From DASUSF01 sp036375275 (GTDB lineage Bacteria > Pseudomonadota > Alphaproteobacteria > Geminicoccales > Geminicoccaceae): a stretch of DNA of 10,493 bases. Where the stretch lies: assembly GCA_036375275.1 (NCBI GenBank), contig DASUSF010000247.1:1-10493 (forward strand), read 5' to 3'. This document shows positions 1 through 5,820 of this stretch, in pieces (position 1 is the first letter of the stretch; each line of letters opens with the position of its first letter). The translations under genes were made by a program, and so were the position numbers. The notes below the pieces were generated by a model. That model worked only from the letters and a program-made list of their open reading frames with translations. It had not been told where the DNA came from and did no database searches.

Positions 1-710
1 TCGTGGTCACCGGTGGCGGCGGCGGGATCGCCCGGGCGCTCGCCCCCCTGCTGCTCGGCGAAGGGGCGAGGCTGCACCTGATCGACCTCCGCCAGGAGGC
101 GCTCGACGAAGCGGCGCGCACGCTGCCGGCGGCCGCGGTCACGACCTCCGTCTCGGCGCTGGAAAGCCCGGGAGCGTGCGCGGCGGCCCTCGGCGCCTTT
201 GCCGGCCCGGTCTACGCGCTGGTCCACCTCGCCGGGATCTTCGAGGTCGACGCCCCGAGCCCGGCCGCGCGCCCGACCTACGACCGGGTCCTCGCCGCCA
301 ACCTCACCAACGCCTTCGACATGGCGGCGGCGGTCCGGCCGCGGCTCGATCCCCATCTCGCCACCCGGATGATCTTCGTCAGCTCGCTCGCCTTCCGCTA
401 CGGCTCGTTCGACCACATCGCCTACAGCGCCGCCAAGGGCGGGATCGTCGGGCTGGTGCGCGCGCTCGCCCGGCGGCTCGCGCCGGCGACGCTGGTCAAC
501 GGCCTCGCGCCCGGGATCATCCTGACGCCGATGCCGGCCCACGTGATCGAGGACCCGGGCCGCCGCGAGGCGCTGATCGACCGGACCATCCTCAGGCGGT
601 TCGGCGAGCCGGAGGAGGTGGCGAGCGTGATCGCCTTCCTGCTCGGCCCGGGCGCGACCTACATCACCGGCCAGGTGATCAACGTCGACGGCGGCGTGGC
701 GCTGAGCTGA
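1..710 (+). CDS. SDR-family NAD(P)-dependent oxidoreductase, 5' end missing
   Basis: Classical short-chain dehydrogenase/reductase, a cytosolic Rossmann-fold enzyme that interconverts an alcohol and a ketone with NAD(P). The visible 235 residues begin inside the first beta strand: the cofactor motif TGGGGGIA is at residues 3-10, so the true start lies a few codons left of the window and the GTG at position 3 is only an internal valine codon. Asp28 at the end of the second strand suggests a preference for NAD(H). The catalytic tetrad is complete: Asn100, Ser128 (in FVSSLA), Tyr141 and Lys145 (YSAAK). The family NNAG motif is changed to VHLAG at 74-78. The C-terminal ITGQVINVDGG is typical. Stop is TGA at 708-710. 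It is convergent with the MATE gene. The substrate cannot be assigned; a sugar, polyol or hydroxy-acid dehydrogenase would fit the neighbourhood, but 3-oxoacyl reductase-like roles are equally possible. Confidence 0.93.
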   Translation, partial: VVTGGGGGIARALAPLLLGEGARLHLIDLRQEALDEAARTLPAAAVTTSVSALESPGACAAALGAFAGPVYALVHLAGIFEVDAPSPAARPTYDRVLAANLTNAFDMAAAVRPRLDPHLATRMIFVSSLAFRYGSFDHIAYSAAKGGIVGLVRALARRLAPATLVNGLAPGIILTPMPAHVIEDPGRREALIDRTILRRFGEPEEVASVIAFLLGPGATYITGQVINVDGGVALS

Positions 711-726
711 GCGGCAGCGACCGCGA

Positions 727-764
727 GCCGGGGCGGTCAGGCCGGGGCGGTCAGGCCGGGGCGG
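727..764. repeat. 14-bp tandem repeat across the MATE stop codon
   Basis: The unit GCCGGGGCGGTCAG occurs at 727-740 and again, exactly, at 741-754, followed by a third partial copy of 10 bases at 755-764. The array spans the end of the 40-bp convergent spacer between the SDR and MATE genes and contains the MATE stop codon (TCA at 751-753, read on the minus strand). It looks like slipped-strand duplication. No hairpin with a T tract is visible here, so I do not call a terminator. Confidence 0.85.
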
Positions 765-2181
765 CGGTCGAGCGGGGGCGAAGCCCGCTGGGCTCGGCGG
801 CCGGTTGCCGGGTCAGCCGGAAGAACCGCCAGAGCAGCGGCCCGGCGGTCGCGACGAGGCCGATCAGCAGGCCGAACCAGATCCCGGCGCCGCCCTGGTC
901 GAGAACGAAGCCGAGCACGACCGCCGCGGTGAAGCCGATCCCCCAGTAGCCGATCCCGGCGATCGTCATCGGCACCCGCGTGTCCCTCAGGCCGCGCAGC
1001 GCGCCGGCGCCGATCACCTGGCCGCCGTCGAAGATCTGGAACAGCGCGGCGATCGCGAGGAAGGTGGTGGCGAGCTCGACCACCCGCCGGTTGCCGGGCT
1101 CGGCGGTGTCGATGAAGATGTGGATCAGCGGCTCCGGCAGGGTCAGCATCACCACCGCCATGGTGGCCATGAACGCGGTGCCGAGGGCGAGGGCGGCGAG
1201 GCCGGCGCGGCGGGCCCGCCGCAGGTCGTGGCGCCCGGCGGCGAGCCCGACCCGGACCGTCGCGGCCTGGCTGATCCCGAGCGGCACCATGAACGAGACC
1301 GAGGCGATCTGGATCGCGATCTGGTGCGCGGCGAGCTCGGCGGTGCCGATCAGGCCCATGAGATACACCGCGCCGCCGAACAGGCCGACCTCGAACACCA
1401 GGGTGACGCCGATCGGGACCCCGATCCGGAGCAGCTCCAGGAGCCGCGCCCAGTCGGCGCGCCAGAGCCGCCCGAGCAGCCGGTAGCGGCGCAGCCGCCG
1501 GTCGAGCAGGACGAAGCCGAGGAGCGCTCCGAGCTGCGCGAGGTTGGTCAGCGCCGTCGCGATGCCGGCGCCGAGCAGCCCGAGGGCCGGCAGGCCGAAC
1601 GCGCCGAAGATCAGGCCGTAGTTGGCGACGGCGTTGAACACGATGCCGGCGAAGGTCACGACCATCCCGGCCCGCGGCCGCTCCAGCGCGTTGATGAAGT
1701 TCCGAAGCCCGATCGTGAGCAGCGCCGGAACGATCGCGAACAGGGCGGCCTGGACGTAGGGCTCGGTCATCGCCACCAGCTTCGGGTCCTGGCCGAAGAC
1801 GAGGAGGATCGGCTCGATCTGCCAGAGCAGCAGCGAGACCGGGATGCCGACCAGGAGGGCGGCGAAGAAGCCCTGCCGGACCGTCCGCCGCGGCTCGCGC
1901 ACCAGCCAGCGCCGGCGGCCGAGCGCCTGCGCGATCATCGGCGAGGTCGCGCTGACCACGCCGATGCCGAACAGCAGGAGCACGAACACGGCGACGGTGC
2001 CGAGGCTCGCGGCGGCCAGCTGCTCGGGCCCGAGCCAGCCGATCATGATCACGTCCGTGGTCTGGATCGCGATCTGGCCGAGCTGGGCGAGCACGAGCGG
2101 GCCCGCGAGCGCGAGCAGCGCCCGGGTCTCGCCCTGCCAGCCGGAAGCCGGCCGGGTCGCCGTCTGGACCATCGTCGCCAT
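751..2181 (-). CDS. MATE-family multidrug/sodium antiporter (NorM-like)
   Basis: Inner-membrane drug/toxin efflux protein of 476 residues, the usual MATE length, with twelve hydrophobic helices in two homologous halves. The N-half opens with a helix around residues 21-50 containing QTTDVIMIGWLG, the usual MATE signature region. The second half begins around 245-300 with VFEVGLFGG and HQIAIQ. Glu264 and Asp385 (in FQIFDGGQVIGAGALRG) match the conserved acidic residues used for cation coupling in NorM-type transporters. The start ATG at 2179-2181 has no strong Shine-Dalgarno; Met4 is a possible alternative start. The last 20 residues are low-complexity and run into the 14-bp tandem repeat. It is the last gene of a minus-strand series (dehydratase, VOC, MATE), 133 bp downstream of the VOC gene, so cotranscription is possible but not shown. 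The exported compound is unknown. Confidence 0.95.
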   Translation of the reverse strand: MATMVQTATRPASGWQGETRALLALAGPLVLAQLGQIAIQTTDVIMIGWLGPEQLAAASLGTVAVFVLLLFGIGVVSATSPMIAQALGRRRWLVREPRRTVRQGFFAALLVGIPVSLLLWQIEPILLVFGQDPKLVAMTEPYVQAALFAIVPALLTIGLRNFINALERPRAGMVVTFAGIVFNAVANYGLIFGAFGLPALGLLGAGIATALTNLAQLGALLGFVLLDRRLRRYRLLGRLWRADWARLLELLRIGVPIGVTLVFEVGLFGGAVYLMGLIGTAELAAHQIAIQIASVSFMVPLGISQAATVRVGLAAGRHDLRRARRAGLAALALGTAFMATMAVVMLTLPEPLIHIFIDTAEPGNRRVVELATTFLAIAALFQIFDGGQVIGAGALRGLRDTRVPMTIAGIGYWGIGFTAAVVLGFVLDQGGAGIWFGLLIGLVATAGPLLWRFFRLTRQPAAEPSGLRPRSTAAPA

Positions 2182-2224
2182 CGCCAGAACCTGTCATCCG
2201 CTGCGGGGTCGGGGAACGCGCGCC

Positions 2225-2245
2225 CGGGCATGGCCGCCATGCCCG
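2225..2245. repeat. 9-bp inverted repeat between VOC and MATE genes
   Basis: CGGGCATGG (2225-2233) and CCATGCCCG (2237-2245) are perfect complements separated by three bases. The hairpin is GC-rich but is not followed by a T tract on either strand, so a canonical rho-independent terminator is not supported. It lies 44 bp upstream of the MATE start and could be an operator, an attenuator stem or a partial terminator for the VOC gene. Confidence 0.6.
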
Positions 2246-2314
2246 CGGGCCGGTCTTCTACCGCCGCCCGCGCTTCAGCACGACCACGTTCCGGGTTTCA
2301 TCCGTTTCGACGGC

Positions 2315-2773
2315 TCAGGGCTCGGCCGGGGCGATCGCCTCCGGCAGTTCCGTCGCCGTCACGTCCCGGAAGTGCTGGGCGAAGATCCAGGCGTGGCCCT
2401 CGAGGTCGAGCACGCTGTACATCCGGTCGCCCCAGAACTGGTCCTCGGGCGGCTTCACGACCTCGGCGCCCGCGGCCCGCGCCGTCGCGCAATGGGCGTC
2501 GACGTCGTCGACGTACACGAACAGGCCCTGGGTGTTGGCGCCGCCGAGCGACCTCGGGCTCTTCCAGGTCGGCGTGATCCCGCTCTGTCCGAGCATGATC
2601 ACGCCGTCGCCGATCGCCATCTCGGCATGCACGATCCCGCCGTTCGGAGCCGGGAAGGTCATCCGGGGGGCGAACCCGAAGGCCTGCTCGAGCCAGACCA
2701 GCGCCGCCGACACGTCGTCGTAGAACACGTAGGGCGTGACCCGGTTCATCCCGCCCGGCGGGTTCTGCACCAT
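2315..2773 (-). CDS. VOC-superfamily (glyoxalase/bleomycin-resistance fold) protein
   Basis: Small soluble protein of 152 residues with the paired beta-alpha-beta-beta-beta modules of the vicinal oxygen chelate superfamily. Module one runs from VTPYVFYDDVSAALVWLEQAF (12-32) to HAEMAIGDGVIML (49-61). Module two runs from LFVYVDDVDAH (84-94) through WGDRMYSVLDLEGHAWIFAQH (114-134). The overall pattern is that of the PhnB-like/'glyoxalase-bleomycin resistance' branch. Candidate metal or active-site residues are His49, Glu51 and His127, but the branch includes members without metal, so no reaction is assigned. The ATG at 2771-2773 is preceded by a purine-rich GGAGAGGGG; Met9 is a less likely alternative. 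It sits 83 bp downstream of the enolase-type dehydratase on the same strand, and a strong dyad (2801-2826) lies just upstream, suggesting its own regulation. Confidence 0.88.
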   Translation of the reverse strand: MVQNPPGGMNRVTPYVFYDDVSAALVWLEQAFGFAPRMTFPAPNGGIVHAEMAIGDGVIMLGQSGITPTWKSPRSLGGANTQGLFVYVDDVDAHCATARAAGAEVVKPPEDQFWGDRMYSVLDLEGHAWIFAQHFRDVTATELPEAIAPAEP

Positions 2774-2800
2774 GGCCCCTCTCCGATCCTCTCAGCCCGC

Positions 2801-2826
2801 TCGCGACATGCCGGACCATGTTGCGA
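2801..2826. promoter_or_regulatory. 26-bp near-perfect palindrome upstream of the VOC gene
   Basis: Arms TCGCGACATG (2801-2810) and CATGTTGCGA (2817-2826) flank the six bases CCGGAC and pair at nine of ten positions, the exception being G2805 opposite T2822. It is 27 bp upstream of the VOC start codon and 30 bp downstream of the dehydratase stop codon. There is no T tract on either side, so a dimeric-repressor operator for the VOC gene is more likely than an intrinsic terminator. No regulator gene is in the window, so the factor is unknown. Confidence 0.5.
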
Positions 2827-2856
2827 CGCCCCCCTGCAACGGTCGCGTGACGTCGA

Positions 2857-3972
2857 TCACTCCCGGACCAGGTACTTCTCGATGATCGCCGGGTCCGGCT
2901 CGACCCCGAGGCCCGGGGTTTCCGGCACGTCGGCATGCCCGTCCCGGATCGGGATCGGGTTCCTCGCCAGCGAGCGGCTGATCTCCGACGGCTCGACGCA
3001 GTACTCCATGATGAACGCGTTGGGCACGCTGGCAAGGAAATGCAGCGAGGCGGCGACGTTGATGTCGGTCGTGAAGTTGTGGTTGATCACCGGCAGGCCG
3101 CGCGCTTCGGCCGCGGCGGCGATCTTCATCGCCTGGGTGAGCCCGCAGCGGGTGAGGTCGACCTGGGCGACGTCGATCCGACCCTCGTCCATCAGCCGGG
3201 TGAAGCCCCGGAGCGTGCACTCCTCCTCGCCGGCCGCGATCCTGGTGTCGGTCCCCTCGCCGACCTTCCGGTAGCCCTCGAGGTCGTCCGGGTGCAGCGG
3301 CTCCTCGATCCAGGCGAGGCGGTAGGGCTCGAACAGGCGGGCGCGCTGGAGGGTGGTCTTGGCGTCCCAGATCAGGCCGACGTCGAGCATGATGTCCATC
3401 TCGTCGCCGATCGCGCGCCGGATCGCCTCGAGGTAGGCGCAGTCGGTCTTCGGATCCCGGCCGAACGGCTCCCAGCCGAACTTGACCGCGGTGAAGCCGT
3501 CGTCCTGCGCCTTCTTCGCCCGTGCCGCGGTGTCCCTGGCGGTGAACTGGAACATGTTGGAGGAGTACACCCGGACCCGCTTCCTGAACCCGCCGCCGAG
3601 CAGCTTGTAGACCGGCTGCTCCAGCGCCTTGCCCTTGATGTCCCAGAGTGCCAGGTCGATCCCGGCCATCGCCTGGATCACGGCGCCCTCGCGGCCGTAG
3701 TAGAGGGTCCCCTCGTACATCTTCTTCCAGAGCCGCGCGGTCTCGAGCGGGTCCTCGCCGAGGAGCAGCGCGCGCAGCCCGGTCACCAGGGTGTGCGACA
3801 TCGGCGCGTCGATGATCGCCTTGGTGACCCAGGGGCAGCCGTCGACCTCGCCCCAGCCGGTGATCCCGGCATCGGTCTCGACCCGGACGATCAGCGCGTC
3901 CTGCGAGCTGTCGGTCCGCGCCTGGATCTCCGGCAGCCGGAGATAGAGCGCCTGGACATCGGTGATCTTCAC
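2857..3972 (-). CDS. Enolase-superfamily (mandelate racemase subgroup) acid-sugar dehydratase-like protein
   Basis: Protein of 371 residues with the two-domain enolase-superfamily layout: an N-terminal capping domain (1-120) and a TIM-type barrel (125-345). Members abstract the proton alpha to a carboxylate with Mg2+, most often dehydrating sugar acids to 2-keto-3-deoxy acids. Predicted metal ligands are Asp197 (MLDVG), Glu223 (WIEEP) and Glu249 (AGEEE). The His-Asp dyad of the mandelate racemase subgroup is Asp272 (QVDLTRCG) and His298 (INHNF). The second-strand motif reads VKFGW: Lys164 is kept, but the second Lys of the usual KxK is Gly166. Start is GTG (3970-3972) with GGAGG 8 nt upstream. 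It is divergent from the EamA transporter across 94 bp, which hints at shared control and possibly uptake of its substrate. The exact acid sugar cannot be deduced. Confidence 0.92.
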   Translation of the reverse strand: MKITDVQALYLRLPEIQARTDSSQDALIVRVETDAGITGWGEVDGCPWVTKAIIDAPMSHTLVTGLRALLLGEDPLETARLWKKMYEGTLYYGREGAVIQAMAGIDLALWDIKGKALEQPVYKLLGGGFRKRVRVYSSNMFQFTARDTAARAKKAQDDGFTAVKFGWEPFGRDPKTDCAYLEAIRRAIGDEMDIMLDVGLIWDAKTTLQRARLFEPYRLAWIEEPLHPDDLEGYRKVGEGTDTRIAAGEEECTLRGFTRLMDEGRIDVAQVDLTRCGLTQAMKIAAAAEARGLPVINHNFTTDINVAASLHFLASVPNAFIMEYCVEPSEISRSLARNPIPIRDGHADVPETPGLGVEPDPAIIEKYLVRE

Positions 3973-3980
3973 GTTGCATG

Positions 3981-3985
3981 CCTCC
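3981..3985 (-). promoter_or_regulatory. Ribosome binding site fixing the GTG start of the dehydratase gene
   Basis: CCTCC on the plus strand reads GGAGG on the minus strand, with 8 nt to the GTG at 3972-3970. No in-frame ATG competes nearby: the ATG inside GGCATGCAAC is in another frame. The protein from this GTG begins at the expected first strand of the family (MKITDVQALYLRLP). Confidence 0.75.
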
Positions 3986-3992
3986 CGTGCTC

Positions 3993-4033
3993 GCCGGGCT
4001 CTTCCAGCCCGGCCCCGGCCCTGTCAGAAGGGC
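3993..4033. promoter_or_regulatory. Two inverted repeats in the divergent dehydratase/EamA spacer
   Basis: GCCGGGCT (3993-4000) and AGCCCGGC (4006-4013) form a perfect 8-bp stem with a 5-base loop. GCCCT (4018-4022) and AGGGC (4029-4033) form a second, weaker stem. Both lie in the 94-bp region that must contain the promoters of the divergent genes. They could be operator half-sites or leader hairpins; the first stem sits 7 bp upstream of the dehydratase ribosome binding site. No clear -35/-10 pair could be fixed. Confidence 0.5.
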
Positions 4034-4066
4034 AGCGCGCGGATTCGTCAAGCCGTCTGGACCTCC

Positions 4067-4987
4067 ATGCCCTCCGCTTCCCTGATCGCGACCGCCAGGC
4101 CCGCCACGAGCGGCACGAGCCGCGGCATCCTCCTCGTGGTCCTCGCCTGGTTCTGCCTCGCCTGCATGGACGCCGGCTCCAAGGTGCTCGCCCAGGACTA
4201 CCCGATCCCGCAGATCCTCTGGGTGCGCTTCGTCTTCCTGCTCGGCTTCGCCTGGTGGCTGATCCGCCGGCGCGGCGAGGGCCGGCCGTACCGGAGCCGG
4301 CGGCCCGTTCTGCAGATCATCCGCTCGACGCTGCTGGTGGTCGAGATCGGGCTGTTCATCTTCGGCATCACGGTGCTCACGCTGGCCGAGGCGCACGCGA
4401 TCCTCGCGATCGCGCCGCTCCTCGTGACCGCGTTCTCGGTGCCGCTGCTCGGCGAGCGGGTCGGCGCCCGCCGCTGGACCGCGATCGGGATCGCGTTCCT
4501 GGGCGTGCTCCTGATCCTCCGTCCGGGCTTCGGCGTGCTCCAGCCGATGAGCGTCGTGCCGCTGATCTGCGCGGTGATGTTCGCGCTCTACCAGGTCATG
4601 ACCCGGATGGTCGGCCGCGACGACCGGGCGCCCGTGACCCTGTTCTGGACCGCGGCGGTCGGCGCCATCGGGCTCAGCCTGATCACGCCGTTCTTCTGGA
4701 CCTGGCCCGATGCCGAGGGCTGGGCGCTGCTGCTGCTGGTCGCGGTGCTCGCGGCCGCCGGCCACCTGCTCCTGATCGCGGCGCTGGAAGCGGCGCCCGC
4801 CTCCACCCTCCAGCCGTTCGCCTACACCGTCCTGATCTTCGCGACCGTCATCGGCTTCCTGGTCTTCGGCAGCCTCCCCGACCTCTGGACCGTCGCGGGC
4901 GCGCTCATCGTGGTCGCCTGCGGCCTCTACACCTTCGCCCGGGAGCGCCGGCTCGAGGCGGGCCGGACGGAGCCAAGCGTCGGGTGA
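4067..4987 (+). CDS. EamA/DMT-superfamily transporter, ten helices
   Basis: Integral inner-membrane carrier of 306 residues made of two EamA repeats with about ten hydrophobic helices, starting at ILLVVLAWFC (21-30) and ending at TVAGALIVVACGLYTFA (275-291). Family hallmarks include the early AWFCLACMDAGSKVLAQ segment with LWVRFVFLL, the mid-repeat EAHAILAIAPLLVTAFSVPLLGER (108-131) and, in the second repeat, the equivalent stretch around EAAPASTLQPFAYT (241-254). Positive residues after the last helix fit a cytoplasmic C-terminus. I chose ATG 4067 because the open frame upstream of it is Arg/Pro-rich, overlaps the dehydratase start and lacks membrane character; the Shine-Dalgarno is weak. 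Related proteins export or import metabolites such as amino acids and organic acids; the cargo here is unknown. It is divergent from the dehydratase and ends 6 nt from the oppositely oriented aconitase X small-subunit gene. Confidence 0.93.
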   Translation: MPSASLIATARPATSGTSRGILLVVLAWFCLACMDAGSKVLAQDYPIPQILWVRFVFLLGFAWWLIRRRGEGRPYRSRRPVLQIIRSTLLVVEIGLFIFGITVLTLAEAHAILAIAPLLVTAFSVPLLGERVGARRWTAIGIAFLGVLLILRPGFGVLQPMSVVPLICAVMFALYQVMTRMVGRDDRAPVTLFWTAAVGAIGLSLITPFFWTWPDAEGWALLLLVAVLAAAGHLLLIAALEAAPASTLQPFAYTVLIFATVIGFLVFGSLPDLWTVAGALIVVACGLYTFARERRLEAGRTEPSVG

Positions 4988-4993
4988 CGGTGC

Positions 4994-5398
4994 TCAGCCG
5001 AGCACCCGGACCTCGCCCGCGGCCGGGGCGACCTCGACCTCGGCGCCGTCCGGGATCGCGCGCGTCACGTCGGTCTCGAACCGGTCGATCAGCGGGATGC
5101 CGGAGAACGCCGCCGCCTGCGCCATGATCGGGTTGGCGGCGTTGAGCAGGAGCGCTGCCGGCGCCATGTCGCGGGCGGCCATCTCGGCGAGCATCCACGA
5201 TGTGGCGACGCCGCCCTTGGCGGCGTTCAGGACCAGCACCCGGCCGACGTAGCTCCGGCCGAACAGCCTGTGCGCGGGCCGCGAGAACACCCCGCGGATG
5301 CGGTCGAGGTCGTAGCGCGCCGAGAAGTTGTCGCTGGCCACCAAGGCGAGGCCGCGCACCTTTCTCCCGATGCCCACGTGCCCGCGGAGCCTCATCAT
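4994..5398 (-). CDS. Aconitase X small subunit (DUF126 swivel-domain protein)
   Basis: Protein of 134 residues matching the DUF126 swivel domain, which closes over the active site of the aconitase X large subunit. Visible hallmarks are an opening strand LRGHVGIGRKVRG, a central HRLFGRSYVGRVLVLNAAKGG (43-63) running into VATSW (64-68), where the family places a conserved small/Ser-bearing loop, and a C-terminal ANPIMAQAAAFSGIPLIDRF stretch. I start at the first of two adjacent ATGs (5396-5398; the second is 5393-5395). The frame stays open to a GTG at 5533, but that extension is Arg-rich and unlike the family. No good Shine-Dalgarno is visible. The large subunit lies 418 bp upstream on the same strand, instead of directly adjacent as is common for two-gene aconitase X. 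It should form a heterodimer with that large subunit. Confidence 0.85.
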   Translation of the reverse strand: MMRLRGHVGIGRKVRGLALVASDNFSARYDLDRIRGVFSRPAHRLFGRSYVGRVLVLNAAKGGVATSWMLAEMAARDMAPAALLLNAANPIMAQAAAFSGIPLIDRFETDVTRAIPDGAEVEVAPAAGEVRVLG

Positions 5399-5816
5399 CC
5401 GCCGAACCGTCCGACGCGGTTCTGGTTCATCGTCCTCATCCCGCCGATCCACTCCGCTCCGCTCCCCTCCGAGGCTCCGGGGATGCGTGCGTCGGCGCGC
5501 CGGCCGGTCACGCGCGATGAAGCGGCCCGCCACCGACCCTGTTAACCCTTCCTCAACCCGACCTCGGCAGGATCTGAAACAAGCCGAAGGCTACGGTGGG
5601 AATCCGCCGCCGGCCACGCCGGACCGTGCGCCGACTCCAAGGATCCCATGGACCAGGATCATCATGTCTCCAAGAGGTTGGCGAAAGGTTGGCGAGCACC
5701 ATCCGGCATCGGTCACTGGCTCGCCTTCGACAGGTTGTTCATCGAGCTCGTCTCCGGAGCCATCCTTACGCTTGCGCCGCGCTCGGCACTGTCCTGCGTC
5801 ATCGCTTCGCTTCCAC
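5399..5816. other. Low-GC gap separating the aconitase X subunit genes
   Basis: These 418 bp carry no recognisable gene. Over 5541-5820 I count about 173 G/C of 280 (62%), clearly below the flanking genes. On the minus strand the right-hand part is a 35-codon ORF coupled to the large subunit (5713-5820), and the rest is non-coding. Three small hairpins are packed at 5582-5622. A purine/pyrimidine-biased GC stretch with short GAGCGG-type repeats lies around 5450-5475, and a GTTAAC-containing AT-richer patch at 5541-5556. It may hold a promoter for the small subunit, a structured RNA, or the remains of a deleted gene. Confidence 0.6.
5582..5622. other. Three consecutive hairpins, candidate structured RNA
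   Basis: Read on the plus strand: AGCC/GGCT with loop GAA (5582-5592); CGGTGG/CCGCCG with loop GAAT and one G-U pair (5594-5609); CCGGC/GCCGG with loop CAC (5610-5622). They sit nearly end to end in 41 nt, in the low-GC gap. On the plus strand an AAGGA-like sequence and ATG follow at 5638-5650; on the minus strand the structure would lie between the two aconitase X genes. I do not recognise a known RNA class. Confidence 0.35.
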
Positions 5817-5820
5817 TCAT
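5713..5820 (-). CDS. Possible 35-codon ORF coupled to the aconitase X large subunit
   Basis: The ATG at 5818-5820 overlaps the TGA of the large subunit (5817-5819) in an ATGA arrangement typical of translational coupling. The ORF ends at TGA 5713-5715. The peptide is polar, starts MSGSEAMTQDSAERG and ends NNLSKASQ, with no membrane segment or Cys. About 28 of 35 third positions are G/C, which is compatible with coding, although the sequence around it is lower in GC. It resembles nothing I recognise. It could be a genuine small protein, the surviving N-terminus of a deleted gene, or chance. Confidence 0.3.
   Translation of the reverse strand: MSGSEAMTQDSAERGASVRMAPETSSMNNLSKASQ

Noticed and set aside
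805..2577. 590-codon plus-strand ORF antisense to MATE and VOC genes
   Set aside because: Extreme Asp/Glu/Arg/Pro composition typical of a shadow frame in GC-rich DNA; the minus-strand frames encode recognisable protein families.
2792..4765. 657-codon minus-strand ORF across the dehydratase and EamA genes
   Set aside because: Low-complexity shadow of two well-supported genes in other frames.
3962..4987. Longer EamA reading frame starting at 3962
   Set aside because: It would overlap the dehydratase start and add an Arg-rich, non-membrane leader; ATG 4067 gives a normal family length.
4994..5533. 179-residue version of the aconitase X small subunit starting at GTG 5533
   Set aside because: The first 45 residues are Arg/Pro/Asp-rich and unlike DUF126 proteins, which begin near the two ATGs at 5398 and 5395.
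5582..5660. Cobalamin riboswitch-like GGTGGGAATCC sequence
   Set aside because: The other conserved blocks of that riboswitch, such as the CCCGCAACTGT-like segment, are absent.
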